Translations under genes and position numbers: made by a program
NCBI GenBank assembly: GCA_028247015.1
Contig: JAOKFJ010000007.1
Location: 1-40,037, forward strand
From: Methylophilaceae bacterium
GTDB lineage: Bacteria > Pseudomonadota > Gammaproteobacteria > Burkholderiales > Methylophilaceae
Direction: 5' to 3'
DNA length: 40,037 nt
Shown here: in pieces, positions 9,469-17,944 of the stretch
How the letters are laid out: every line of letters starts with the position of its first letter
Numbering within the stretch: position 1 is the stretch's first letter
The notes under the pieces: generated by a model
Seen by the model: only the letters and a program-made list of their open reading frames with translations
Told to the model about the DNA's origin: nothing
Database searches by the model: none

Positions 9469-9972
9469 TTATTTTTGTTTTGATACCGTAACTAGTGCTG
9501 GCCTTAGAACGCGATCATTTAATTTGTAACCTTTTTGCATTACTGAAAGCACTTTATTTGGTTCATCTTCTGTTTCAATCATTGACATTGCCTGGTGGTA
9601 GTTTGGATCAAATGATTCTCCAACTGGATCGATTTCTTCAATACCAAATTTGCTAAAAATATCAATTAATTGTTTTTTTGTTAACTCCATTCCATTTTTA
9701 TAGTCATCTAATGTTGCTTTTTCAATTATCAGGGCAGCATCTAAACTATCTTTAACTAGAAGAATTTCTTGGCTAAATCTTTCAATAGCAAATTTTCTCG
9801 ACTTCTCAGTTTCTTCTAAAGATCTTTTTCTTTGGTTCTCTGCCTCTGCTTTTGAGTAAAGAATATCTCCTTCAAGTTTTATTAACTTTTCTTTAAGCTC
9901 ATTCATTTCTTTAGCAGTACTCCTGTTTTTCTTAGTTGACTTCACTTGTTTTTTTGTTTCATCATTTGCCAT
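9469..9972 (-). CDS. grpE: Nucleotide exchange factor GrpE
   Basis: GrpE releases ADP from DnaK. I choose ATG 9972 (MANDETKK..., 167 residues) over a TTG at 9987 because the predicted sigma-32 transcript starts near 10000, which leaves a normal leader for the ATG. The N-terminal third is a lysine-rich disordered tail, then a long coiled coil (about residues 25-85, with the typical KAEAENQRKRS), then the small beta domain (DPNYHQAMSMIE and VMQKGYKLNDRVLRPALVTVS). It is the first gene of the grpE-dnaK-dnaJ operon. Confidence 0.97.
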   Translation of the reverse strand: MANDETKKQVKSTKKNRSTAKEMNELKEKLIKLEGDILYSKAEAENQRKRSLEETEKSRKFAIERFSQEILLVKDSLDAALIIEKATLDDYKNGMELTKKQLIDIFSKFGIEEIDPVGESFDPNYHQAMSMIETEDEPNKVLSVMQKGYKLNDRVLRPALVTVSKQK

Positions 9973-10006
9973 ATGTAGTAATTTCAAAAAAAATTAGATA
10001 AAACCA

Positions 10007-10033
10007 ATATGGAGTTACTTTTACTTTTTTCAA
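10007..10033 (-). promoter_or_regulatory. Sigma-32 (RpoH) type promoter of grpE-dnaK-dnaJ
   Basis: Read on the minus strand, TTGAAA (complement of 10028-10033) is followed after 13 bp by CTCCATAT (complement of 10007-10014). The RpoH consensus is CTTGAAA, 11-16 bp, CCCCATnT, so the match is complete in the -35 core and one base off in the -10. It sits about 35 bp before the grpE ATG. No CIRCE element is visible here. Confidence 0.75.
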
Positions 10034-10060
10034 CCCCTAATTTAATTTTTGTTTGAAGAT

Positions 10061-10090
10061 TTGACTTGTTATAGTTCTTTAACTGATAAT
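10061..10090 (+). promoter_or_regulatory. Putative sigma-70 promoter of edd-eda
   Basis: TTGACT at 10061-10066 and GATAAT at 10085-10090 are 18 bp apart, each 5 of 6 to consensus. Transcription would start near 10097, about 25 bp before the edd ATG. It is back to back with the grpE heat-shock promoter. Confidence 0.55.
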
Positions 10091-10121
10091 GGCTGCCTTA
10101 TACCAATAGAATTAAATAACT

Positions 10122-11936
10122 ATGAAAAATTCAATTATAGAAATAACTGAACGAATAAGAGAAAAAAGCCGACCATCCAGGTCTGCTTACCTTAAGCAAG
10201 TTACAGTTATGAAGGAAAGACAGCGAGGTGCAGACAGAATGGGTTGTGCCAATGTTGCCCATGCTATTGCAGCACTACCTCAGAATGACAAATTAAAAAT
10301 TGTTGAGAAAAAATCTCCAAATATTGCTATTGTGACCGCATATAACGATATGCTTTCGGCACATAAGCCTTATGAAAATTATCCTCAGGTTATCCGTGAA
10401 GCAGCATCTAAACATGGAGCAACAGCTCAGGTAGCAGGAGGAGTTCCTGCTATGTGTGATGGCGTAACGCAAGGTGAGCCAGGAATGGAGCTAAGTTTAT
10501 TCTCAAGAGATACTATTGCGATGGGAGCAGCTATAGGTTTATCACATGATGTTTTTGATGGCATATTAATGCTAGGAATATGTGACAAGATTGTCCCTGG
10601 ATTGCTAATAGGAGCTCTTCACTTTGGCCACTTACCGACTATATTTGTTCCCGCAGGACCAATGTCTACTGGAATTGATAATATAAAAAAATCTAAGGTT
10701 AGGGAGCTTTATGCACAGGGAGAAGTAGGGCGTGATGAATTACTTGAATCTGAATCAGCAGCCTACCATGGTGAGGGAACTTGTACATTTTATGGCACAG
10801 CAAACAGTAATCAAATGCTTATGGAAGCAATGGGACTTCATATTCCAGGCTCGGCATTTGTTCACCCACATGATGGTGTCCGAAAGCTTCTAACTGAAGA
10901 ATCGGTAAGACAGATAATTGAGAATATAGAAGATCCGAATATGATTCCTATTGGTGAGTTAGTTGATGAAAAAGTCATAGTTAACGCTATGGCTGCGTTA
11001 TTAACTACTGGTGGCTCAACTAATCATTTAATACATTGGGTTGCAATAGCAAAAGCTGCTGGAATCATAATAGATTGGTCAGACTTCCATGACCTAGCAA
11101 AATCAATTCCATTATTAGCAAGCGTGTATCCAAATGGAACAGCTGATGTTAATGAGTTCCAAAAAGCAGGTGGCCCAGGATTCGTTATTAGAGAATTACT
11201 TGACTCTGGATGTATGTACCCTGAAGTTGTTACCGTTGTAAAAGGGGGCCTAGCTGAATATGGAAAAGTACCGGCTACTGAAGCTGGAAAATTAAAATGG
11301 GTTGAACTGCCATCTAAAAGTGGAGATGAATCGATTGTTAGAAAAGCAGACAACCCATTTAGTGAATCTGGAGGGTTAAAGCTATTAAAAGGGAATATAG
11401 GTAGGTCAGTAATAAAAACATCTGCTATCCCGGAAGAAAAACATATCATTGAAGCACCAGCAATGATTTTTAATAGCCAGGAAGAGTTATTAAATGCATT
11501 TGATGAAGGTAAGTTAGAAAAAGATTTGATTGCTGTAGTTCGTTTTCAAGGCCCTAAAGCAAATGGCATGCCGGAGCTGCATAAATTAACTACTCCTTTA
11601 TCTGTTGTTCAAAATAAAGGCTTTAAAGTTGCAATTGTTACTGATGGAAGAATGAGTGGTGCATCAGGTAAGGTTCCTGCTGCAATTCATATGAGCCCAG
11701 AAGCTGCAGCGGGTGGGGCAATTGCAAAAATTCGTGAAGGTGATGTGATTAGAATTAATGCTGTAGTTGGCTCATTAAATGTCTTGATAGATGATAATTC
11801 TTGGGATGAAAGAGAAGTCGTTGTAATGACTGAAGCTGAAAAAATAAGCAATGGCCATGGAATTGGTAGGGAATTATTTGCTAGTATGCGAAATAATGTA
11901 TTATCCGCCGAAGAAGGTGCTATTACCTGGATATAA
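10122..11936 (+). CDS. edd: Phosphogluconate dehydratase (6-phosphogluconate dehydratase)
   Basis: Edd converts 6-phosphogluconate to 2-keto-3-deoxy-6-phosphogluconate, the first committed step of the Entner-Doudoroff pathway. The 604-residue protein belongs to the IlvD/Edd family of Fe-S dehydratases, with candidate cluster ligands in MCDGVTQGEPG (C112), GICDKIVPG (C154) and GEGTCTFYGTANSN, and the C-terminal signature GRMSGASGKVPAAIH. The length and the immediate eda neighbour separate it from dihydroxyacid dehydratase (IlvD). In methylotrophs with the RuMP cycle this route can cleave hexose phosphate, but nothing else in the window shows methylotrophy. Confidence 0.97.
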   Translation: MKNSIIEITERIREKSRPSRSAYLKQVTVMKERQRGADRMGCANVAHAIAALPQNDKLKIVEKKSPNIAIVTAYNDMLSAHKPYENYPQVIREAASKHGATAQVAGGVPAMCDGVTQGEPGMELSLFSRDTIAMGAAIGLSHDVFDGILMLGICDKIVPGLLIGALHFGHLPTIFVPAGPMSTGIDNIKKSKVRELYAQGEVGRDELLESESAAYHGEGTCTFYGTANSNQMLMEAMGLHIPGSAFVHPHDGVRKLLTEESVRQIIENIEDPNMIPIGELVDEKVIVNAMAALLTTGGSTNHLIHWVAIAKAAGIIIDWSDFHDLAKSIPLLASVYPNGTADVNEFQKAGGPGFVIRELLDSGCMYPEVVTVVKGGLAEYGKVPATEAGKLKWVELPSKSGDESIVRKADNPFSESGGLKLLKGNIGRSVIKTSAIPEEKHIIEAPAMIFNSQEELLNAFDEGKLEKDLIAVVRFQGPKANGMPELHKLTTPLSVVQNKGFKVAIVTDGRMSGASGKVPAAIHMSPEAAAGGAIAKIREGDVIRINAVVGSLNVLIDDNSWDEREVVVMTEAEKISNGHGIGRELFASMRNNVLSAEEGAITWI

Positions 11937-11953
11937 ACTAACAAAGAGAATAT

Positions 11954-12571
11954 ATGAAAACTATTGAACTAGCTGAGTACGGACCTGTAATACCAGTAAT
12001 TGTGATTAATCATATTGATGAAGCGATACCTCTTGCAGAAGCTTTGATTGAAGGCGGTATAAGAGTATTGGAAGTTACTTTGAGAACTGAGTGCGCACTT
12101 AAGGCTATTGAAGCAATAACTAAAAATGTTCCGCAAGCTATAGTGGGAGCTGGGACATTAAGAACATCGGCAGATGCTACTAATGCAAAGCTTGCTGGAA
12201 GCCAGTTTGCAGTTAGCCCTGGGTATACCTCTGAAATGGGTGCAATTTGTAGAGAGATAGATTTACCATTGCTCCCAGGAGTTTCTACTGGAAGCGAGGT
12301 GATGGTTGCAAATAATGAAGGGTATAAGTTTTTAAAGCTATTCCCTGCAGTCGCGGTGGGTGGTATTAGTCTTCTAAAAGGCTTTTCTGGACCCTTTTCT
12401 GATGTAAAATTTTGTCCTACAGGTGGTATAACTGTTGACTCTGCAAAAGACTTTTTATCGTTACCTAATGTTCCTGTGTGTGGTGGAACTTGGTTAACAC
12501 CAAAAGCGTTAGTAGAGAAAGAAAAATGGGCAGATATTACTAAACTTGCAAAAGAAGCTAGCACTATCTAG
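11954..12571 (+). CDS. eda: KDPG / KHG aldolase (2-dehydro-3-deoxy-phosphogluconate aldolase)
   Basis: Eda splits KDPG into pyruvate and glyceraldehyde 3-phosphate, completing the Entner-Doudoroff pathway. The 205-residue TIM barrel shows the active-site Glu and Arg in LEVTLRT (E40, R44), GAGTLRT (65-71), the Schiff-base lysine K128 in FLKLFPA, and the phosphate-binding CPTGGI near residue 155. It begins 17 bp after edd and should be cotranscribed with it. The protein is a class I aldolase of the trimeric Eda family. Confidence 0.97.
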   Translation: MKTIELAEYGPVIPVIVINHIDEAIPLAEALIEGGIRVLEVTLRTECALKAIEAITKNVPQAIVGAGTLRTSADATNAKLAGSQFAVSPGYTSEMGAICREIDLPLLPGVSTGSEVMVANNEGYKFLKLFPAVAVGGISLLKGFSGPFSDVKFCPTGGITVDSAKDFLSLPNVPVCGGTWLTPKALVEKEKWADITKLAKEASTI

Positions 12572-12584
12572 CAATCAAAGTTTA

Positions 12585-13244
12585 ATGCAAAATTTAAATC
12601 AATATTCCACACTTATATTCGATTGTGATGGAGTTATATTAAATTCTAATTTCCAAAAAATTGAGGCATATAGAAAAGCTGCAATTAAATTTGGAGCAGA
12701 TGCTCATGAAGCTGAAGCTCTAGTTAGATATCATGTTGGGCTCACTGGAATTTCAAGAAATATAAAATTTCATTACTTTTTAGACACTATTTTGGGACGT
12801 AAAGTCACTGATGAAGACATGAATTTTTTACTTCAAAGTTTAAATAATGAGGTTATTGCTCTTTTGAAGAATTGTGAGATAACATTAGGGCTAGAAGAAT
12901 TAAAAAAACAGTCAAAAGACACAACATGGATGGTTGCTTCTGGAGGCGATCAAGAAGAATTAAGATTTTTATTTTCAGATAAAAAAATTAATCATTTATT
13001 TGATGGCGGAATATTTGGTAGCCCTAAATCAAAACACGAAATTATTGAAAGTCATATAACGAATGATAATTTTCTTCCAGCTTTATTTTTTGGCGATTCT
13101 CTTTATGATATTGAGACCGCAAAAAAATATAATCTAGATTTTATTTTTGTTTCAGATTGGACTGACCTAGAAAATTGGGAGTTAATATGTAAGCAATATA
13201 ATGTTGAATCTATAAGAACTATGAGCGATTTAGTTATTGCCTAA
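12585..13244 (+). CDS. HAD-superfamily hydrolase (phosphoglycolate phosphatase-like), substrate unknown
   Basis: I start the gene at ATG 12585 (219 residues), 13 bp after eda; an in-frame TTG at 12546 would overlap eda by 26 bp. HAD motif I is DCDGVIL near residues 12-18, motif II is a Ser in WMVASGG, motif III includes the Lys in GSPKSKHE, and motif IV is FFGDSLYD. A helical cap lies between motifs I and II, as in phosphoglycolate phosphatase and beta-phosphoglucomutase relatives. It lacks the zinc loop of heptose bisphosphatase GmhB, although hldE lies next door on the other strand. Position after edd-eda suggests a sugar- or organic-phosphate substrate, but no specific one can be assigned. 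Confidence 0.8.
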   Translation: MQNLNQYSTLIFDCDGVILNSNFQKIEAYRKAAIKFGADAHEAEALVRYHVGLTGISRNIKFHYFLDTILGRKVTDEDMNFLLQSLNNEVIALLKNCEITLGLEELKKQSKDTTWMVASGGDQEELRFLFSDKKINHLFDGGIFGSPKSKHEIIESHITNDNFLPALFFGDSLYDIETAKKYNLDFIFVSDWTDLENWELICKQYNVESIRTMSDLVIA

Positions 13245-14692
13245 GTAATTTTTTTAATTATTTTACTTGAACTCCGACCTTGCAATAGAGGAATAAGCTC
13301 AACCTTTCCCCCCCATTTTTTAATCTCTTTATGCCCAACAACTTGATTTACAGAATAGTCATTACCTTTAATTAAGGTGTGAGGCTTAATTTTTTTTATT
13401 AAATTGATTGGCGTGTCTTGACTAAAAATAATAACTGCATCTACTGCTTCAAGACTACATAATACTCTTGCTCTGTCTAATTCGTTGATAACAGGCCTAT
13501 TATTTCCCTTAAGCTTTCTTACAGAGCTATCAGAGTTTAAACCTACAATTAAAAAATCTACTTTAATTTTAGCTTGCTCTAAATAAGATACATGACCTGC
13601 ATGAAGAATATCAAAGCAGCCGTTAGTAAAACCTATCTTTTGTTTTTTTATTTGATAATGACTTAGTTTTTTTAATAAACTTTTTTCTGAAATTAGTTTA
13701 TTTTTTTCTCCATTAAACTCATTCTCTAGCTCATTTATCAATTCATGTTTTTCAATGGGAGTAGTTCCAACTTTACTAATAACTATTCCAGCTGCAATAT
13801 TCGCAATTTTTAATGATTCTTGGAGCGTTATTTTTGCCATAATACCTGCTGCTATTGAGGCAATAATAGTGTCCCCGGCACCAGATACATCAAATACTTG
13901 TTTTAATTTTGATGCAGGAATAACTTGTATTTTTTTCTCGGTTATAAGCTTAACTCCTAAGTCACCTTGAGTCATTGCTATAAAATCAATATCCAAATCT
14001 CGTCTTAATTTCTTAAGATTTTTTTCCAGGGTATGTTCATTTCTAACTATATTATTTGTGAGGGCATATGCCTCATTTTTATTAGGAGTCAGTGCGGTAA
14101 CTCCACGATACTTTTCTAGTTCATTTCCTTTTGGGTCAACAATAACGGGAATTTTATTTTGTCTTGCTAGCTTAATTAAGGGCTTCATTAACTCTAATGA
14201 AATTAGGCCTTTTGCATAATCAGAGACAATAATAATTGAGGGCTTTTTTTTAATTAAATCTAATATTTTTTTTGTATCATTTTTGTTAAGCGATAATACA
14301 ATGTCTTCCTCATCAATTCTTATAATTTGTTGTTGCCCACTAATAATTCTAGTTTTGGTAGTAGTGGGATTCTTACCCCTTATCACTCCTTTACAAGAAA
14401 TTAATTTATCTTTAATAAGTCGTGTTAAGTGCTCTCCATTTATATCTTTTCCAATTAATCCAGCTAATACTGTCTTAATACCAAACCCGCTCACGTTAGC
14501 CGCTACATTTGCAGCCCCTCCCATACGAAATTGCTCCTTACCTTTTTTTAAAATAGGTATTGGTGCTTCAGGTGAAATACGTGTTATTTCTCCAAATATA
14601 TAACGATCTAACATTAAGTCACCAACAACTAGACACCATTGATCTTTATTTGTAAATTTAGTTTTTATATTTTCTATTAAATCTTGTTCCAT
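13241..14692 (-). CDS. hldE: Bifunctional heptose 7-phosphate kinase / heptose 1-phosphate adenylyltransferase
   Basis: HldE carries two steps of ADP-L-glycero-D-manno-heptose synthesis for the LPS inner core. The N-terminal ribokinase-type domain (about residues 1-325) has GGAANVAANV near 58-67 and the catalytic GAGD at 271-274. The C-terminal nucleotidyltransferase domain (about 350-483) has FTNGCFDILHAGH with HAGH at 364-367. At 483 residues it is the fused form; in many betaproteobacteria the domains are separate proteins (HldA and HldC). hldD follows 34 bp upstream on the same strand, and its stop overlaps the HAD gene by 4 bp convergently. Confidence 0.96.
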   Translation of the reverse strand: MEQDLIENIKTKFTNKDQWCLVVGDLMLDRYIFGEITRISPEAPIPILKKGKEQFRMGGAANVAANVSGFGIKTVLAGLIGKDINGEHLTRLIKDKLISCKGVIRGKNPTTTKTRIISGQQQIIRIDEEDIVLSLNKNDTKKILDLIKKKPSIIIVSDYAKGLISLELMKPLIKLARQNKIPVIVDPKGNELEKYRGVTALTPNKNEAYALTNNIVRNEHTLEKNLKKLRRDLDIDFIAMTQGDLGVKLITEKKIQVIPASKLKQVFDVSGAGDTIIASIAAGIMAKITLQESLKIANIAAGIVISKVGTTPIEKHELINELENEFNGEKNKLISEKSLLKKLSHYQIKKQKIGFTNGCFDILHAGHVSYLEQAKIKVDFLIVGLNSDSSVRKLKGNNRPVINELDRARVLCSLEAVDAVIIFSQDTPINLIKKIKPHTLIKGNDYSVNQVVGHKEIKKWGGKVELIPLLQGRSSSKIIKKIT

Positions 14693-14726
14693 AGATTTTT
14701 ATACCTCGATTTTAATCTTAATAAAT

Positions 14727-15710
14727 TTATGCATAAGGATCACCACTAACTAAATAATTTTTCACATAATCTGATATTCCTTCAGAAAGTGACTTAAAGT
14801 TATTTTTAAATCCTATATTCCTTATTTTATTAATATTTGCTTCTGTAAAGTACTGATACTTTTCTTTTAGATCAGCTGGTAAATCAATATATTTTATAGC
14901 TGAATTATTACCACCTAAATTCTTAGCAACCGACTCCCCAATCTCTTTAAAGGCGCGAGCTTTTCCTGTGCCTACATTAAATAAACCTGAAATATTTCGA
15001 TTTTTTAATAAATATATTACACACTCAACAGCATCTTTAACATATATGAAATCTCTTAATTGCATCCCGTCTTCAAAATCTGGATGTTCACTTTTAAAGA
15101 GTCTAATTTCTTGTTCTTTTTGGTACTGTTTAAATGCATGATAAACAACACTTGCCATCCTTCCCTTATGATATTCGTTTGGACCATATACGTTAAAAAA
15201 CTTCAGACCACACCATTGAGGTGGAATTGCAGATTTAGATTGAATTTGTTGCAGGGCCCATTGATCAAAAAAGTGCTTGGAGTACCCGTAAGCATTTAAA
15301 GGAACTAAATCATCTATTTTTTCTTCGCTATCATTGTAACCATATTCGCCTAGACCGTAGGTGGCAGCAGAACTTGCATAAATAAATGGAACATTATTTT
15401 TAGCGCACCAGCTCCAAAGCATTTGACTGTAACGAATATTTGAACTTAATAATCGATTAAAATTATTTTCTGTTGTAGCACTAATAGCACCCATATGAAT
15501 AACAGCAGAAACTTTATTATTCATTTTTAGATATTTGAGTAGGTCATTCTTTTGAATAAATTCAGAAAACTTTCGCTTTGAAATATTTTTCTCTTGTTTG
15601 GGGCAAATCAAATCATCAACGATAACAAATTGATCTTCATTAAGAATGGTATTGAGGTGCCATGCAATGATGCTTCCAATCATGCCAGCACCGCCTGTAA
15701 GGATTATCAT
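14727..15710 (-). CDS. hldD: ADP-L-glycero-D-manno-heptose-6-epimerase
   Basis: HldD inverts C6 of ADP-heptose, the last step before heptose transfer to lipid A-Kdo. The 327-residue short-chain dehydrogenase-type epimerase has the NAD(P) motif GGAGMIGS at residues 6-13 and the catalytic YxxxK as Y141-K145 (AYGYSKHFFDQW). KFFNVYGPNEYHKGRMASVV is the family's substrate-binding region. ATG at 15710 overlaps the hemH stop by 4 bp (ATGA), so hemH-hldD-hldE are read in one run. Confidence 0.97.
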   Translation of the reverse strand: MIILTGGAGMIGSIIAWHLNTILNEDQFVIVDDLICPKQEKNISKRKFSEFIQKNDLLKYLKMNNKVSAVIHMGAISATTENNFNRLLSSNIRYSQMLWSWCAKNNVPFIYASSAATYGLGEYGYNDSEEKIDDLVPLNAYGYSKHFFDQWALQQIQSKSAIPPQWCGLKFFNVYGPNEYHKGRMASVVYHAFKQYQKEQEIRLFKSEHPDFEDGMQLRDFIYVKDAVECVIYLLKNRNISGLFNVGTGKARAFKEIGESVAKNLGGNNSAIKYIDLPADLKEKYQYFTEANINKIRNIGFKNNFKSLSEGISDYVKNYLVSGDPYA

Positions 15711-16813
15711 ATATTCTTTTTTATCTTATCGTATTGCTGCTTAGTTATTTTTGAGAATTTTTTTTCTTTAACTGCTAACCATTTGTTATCTATCCACCCA
15801 CTTAGATGCTCACTTAAAATTTTAGACATAGCCTTAATCCATACAGGATTATCATTAAGTGCAGGAATATACAAGTATTTACCGCCTCCATGTTCCTTGA
15901 AAATACCTTTTCCTTCAATATTAATTTCTTCTAATGTTTCTAGACAGTCACTGGAAAAGCCAGGACAAATAACATGAACAATTTTTTCTTTACCAATTCC
16001 AAGGTCTTTAATAATATTGGAAAAATATGGCTTTAACCATTCTGCTTTACCAAAACGTGATTGAAAACACACTTGATACATCTCATCCTTAAGGTTTAAT
16101 GCTTCAGCAAGTAACCGTCCTGTTTTATGACATTCACAATGGTATGGATCACCTTCCACTAAAGATTTTTTTGGAATTCCATGAAAACTCATGACAAGTT
16201 TTGTTGGTTTTCCATTCTTTTTCCAAAACTCGAGGATAGAATTCTTTAATGCATTAATATACGCTGGATGATCATGATAGTTTCTAATTGTTCTGATTGC
16301 AGGGACATTTCTTGCTCGCAATAGGATTCGCCATAAGCTGTCCATAGCTGATGCAGTCGAAGATGCTGCATATTGAGGGTAGAGAGGTAGTAAAATAATT
16401 TTAGTACAGTTTTTGTCCCGTAGTTTTTTGAATGCATCTGGCATAGAGGGATTACCGTAACTCATCCCTAATTGCACTTCAATAGGTTCCTTATAATCTT
16501 TTTCTAATTGCTTTTTTAGTAAGGACATTTGTTTCTTTGCGTTAACTAACAATGGAGATCCCTCTTTCGTCCATACCTGCTGGTATTTTTTTGCAGAAGC
16601 AGCCGGTCTAATCACTAAAATAACACAGTGTAAAATCCAGCACCAAATAAAGCGAGGTATTTCAACAACCCTTCTATCCATAAGAAATTGGCCTAAATAT
16701 TTTCGTAAGGATTTTGCATCAGGGGCATCTGGAGTTCCAAGATTAGCTAGGATAATTCCAATTCTTGGTGGATCTCCATGATTATAATTTGGTTCAGGTT
16801 TGTAATGGCTCAT
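15707..16813 (-). CDS. hemH: Ferrochelatase (protoporphyrin ferrochelatase)
   Basis: HemH inserts Fe2+ into protoporphyrin IX, the last step of protoheme synthesis, at the membrane surface. The 368-residue length is usual for proteobacteria. The invariant metal-site His is H211 in MSFHGIPKKS and the conserved Glu is E292 in CPGFSSDCLETLEEI; LLPLYPQYAASSTAS (from about 141) is the porphyrin-binding region. It lies 3 bp after hrcA on the minus strand and overlaps hldD by 4 bp. Confidence 0.97.
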   Translation of the reverse strand: MSHYKPEPNYNHGDPPRIGIILANLGTPDAPDAKSLRKYLGQFLMDRRVVEIPRFIWCWILHCVILVIRPAASAKKYQQVWTKEGSPLLVNAKKQMSLLKKQLEKDYKEPIEVQLGMSYGNPSMPDAFKKLRDKNCTKIILLPLYPQYAASSTASAMDSLWRILLRARNVPAIRTIRNYHDHPAYINALKNSILEFWKKNGKPTKLVMSFHGIPKKSLVEGDPYHCECHKTGRLLAEALNLKDEMYQVCFQSRFGKAEWLKPYFSNIIKDLGIGKEKIVHVICPGFSSDCLETLEEINIEGKGIFKEHGGGKYLYIPALNDNPVWIKAMSKILSEHLSGWIDNKWLAVKEKKFSKITKQQYDKIKKNI

Positions 16814-16816
16814 ATT

Positions 16817-17836
16817 TTATTTAATTAATTGAATTGAATTGCTTAACAGTTTAGCAGTGATGTCTACAATAGGGATAACCCTTTCGTATGCCATTCTAGT
16901 TGGCCCAATGACACCAATGGTACCTAAAACTTCTCCATTCGCATGGTATGGAGCAGTAATAACACTGCATTCATCAAGGGCTTGGTAACCTGATTCTTGC
17001 CCAATAAAAATTTGCATGCCATCTGCTTGATAGCTTTTATCTAAAAGGTTAAGTAATGCAGTTTTTTTCTCAAATACTTCTATAATTTTTTTTATACTAG
17101 CAACGTTTTGTGACAGCTCATCTGATCCTAATAAATTTCCTTGTCCAGATATAACAATATTGTCATTTTTTATATCATCAGAGGAGGTTTCAATTGCTGC
17201 TGTCATTAAATTAATCATTTCTTTTTTCATATTATTCAGCTCGTTTGAAATTTTTATTTTTGTCTCTTCAATTGAGTGCCCCTCAAATTTTTTATTAAAA
17301 TAATTCGATGCTTCTAAAAGAGTTGCTTGGTCATAATTTTGATCAGTAAAAAGAACTCGATTCTGAACATTACCATCATCTGTAACAATTATTACTAAAA
17401 CTCTTTTATCTGAGAGGCTTAAGAATTCTATATGCTTGAAGGTTAGTTTTTTCGCTTTAGGAATCATTACTACCCCAGCAAATTTAGTTAATTCAGAAAG
17501 TGTTTCAGAAACAGAGCTTCCAAGATGTTTGTTATCAGAAAGAATTAACTGCTTTTTTAGAACAGAAAGTTCTTTTTCATTTGGTGTTTGCATTGTTAAA
17601 AGACTGTCTACAAAAAAGCGATAACCCATTTGTGTTGGGACTCTTCCCGATGATGTATGTGGGCTTAAAATAAAACCAGCTTCCTCAAGGTCCTTCATAA
17701 CACCCCTAATTGAAGCCGAACTAAGGTCAAGCCCAGATGAGGACGCAAGTGATTTAGAAGCTACGGGCTGCCCATCCCTAATATGTTGCTTTATTAATGC
17801 TCTTAAAAGTGTTTGTGCTCTGATATCTAGGCTCAT
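16817..17836 (-). CDS. hrcA: Heat-inducible transcription repressor HrcA
   Basis: HrcA represses chaperone genes by binding CIRCE inverted repeats and depends on GroEL for activity. The 339-residue protein has the N-terminal winged helix (about residues 1-75, including PVASKSLAS and SSASIRGVMKDLEEAGFILSPHTS), the RVPTQMGYRFFVD hinge, and a GAF-like C-terminal domain ending with GTIGVIGPTRMAYERVIPIVD. No CIRCE sequence (TTAGCACTC-N9-GAGTGCTAA) was seen anywhere in the window, so its targets, probably groES-groEL, lie outside. The ATG is 18 nt from the nearest Shine-Dalgarno-like AAGGA. hrcA diverges from nadK, a common betaproteobacterial arrangement. Confidence 0.97.
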   Translation of the reverse strand: MSLDIRAQTLLRALIKQHIRDGQPVASKSLASSSGLDLSSASIRGVMKDLEEAGFILSPHTSSGRVPTQMGYRFFVDSLLTMQTPNEKELSVLKKQLILSDNKHLGSSVSETLSELTKFAGVVMIPKAKKLTFKHIEFLSLSDKRVLVIIVTDDGNVQNRVLFTDQNYDQATLLEASNYFNKKFEGHSIEETKIKISNELNNMKKEMINLMTAAIETSSDDIKNDNIVISGQGNLLGSDELSQNVASIKKIIEVFEKKTALLNLLDKSYQADGMQIFIGQESGYQALDECSVITAPYHANGEVLGTIGVIGPTRMAYERVIPIVDITAKLLSNSIQLIK

Positions 17837-17944
17837 TTAATTTGAATTAATTCTTTCCTTAGAAGATGAATCGATTAAAATAGATTTAATAATATGTTTT
17901 ATTTTACTAATTCAAAACTAATATAGCTAGAATAAAAAAAAATC

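Noticed and set aside
11024-12564. Long antisense open frames under edd and eda
   Set aside because: They mirror strongly conserved coding sequence and lack start signals or family features.
17837-17944. A CIRCE element or clear promoter in the hrcA/nadK divergent spacer
   Set aside because: No TTAGCACTC/GAGTGCTAA repeat is present; TTGAAT and TATTAT on the minus strand are spaced by 15 bp, too short to trust.
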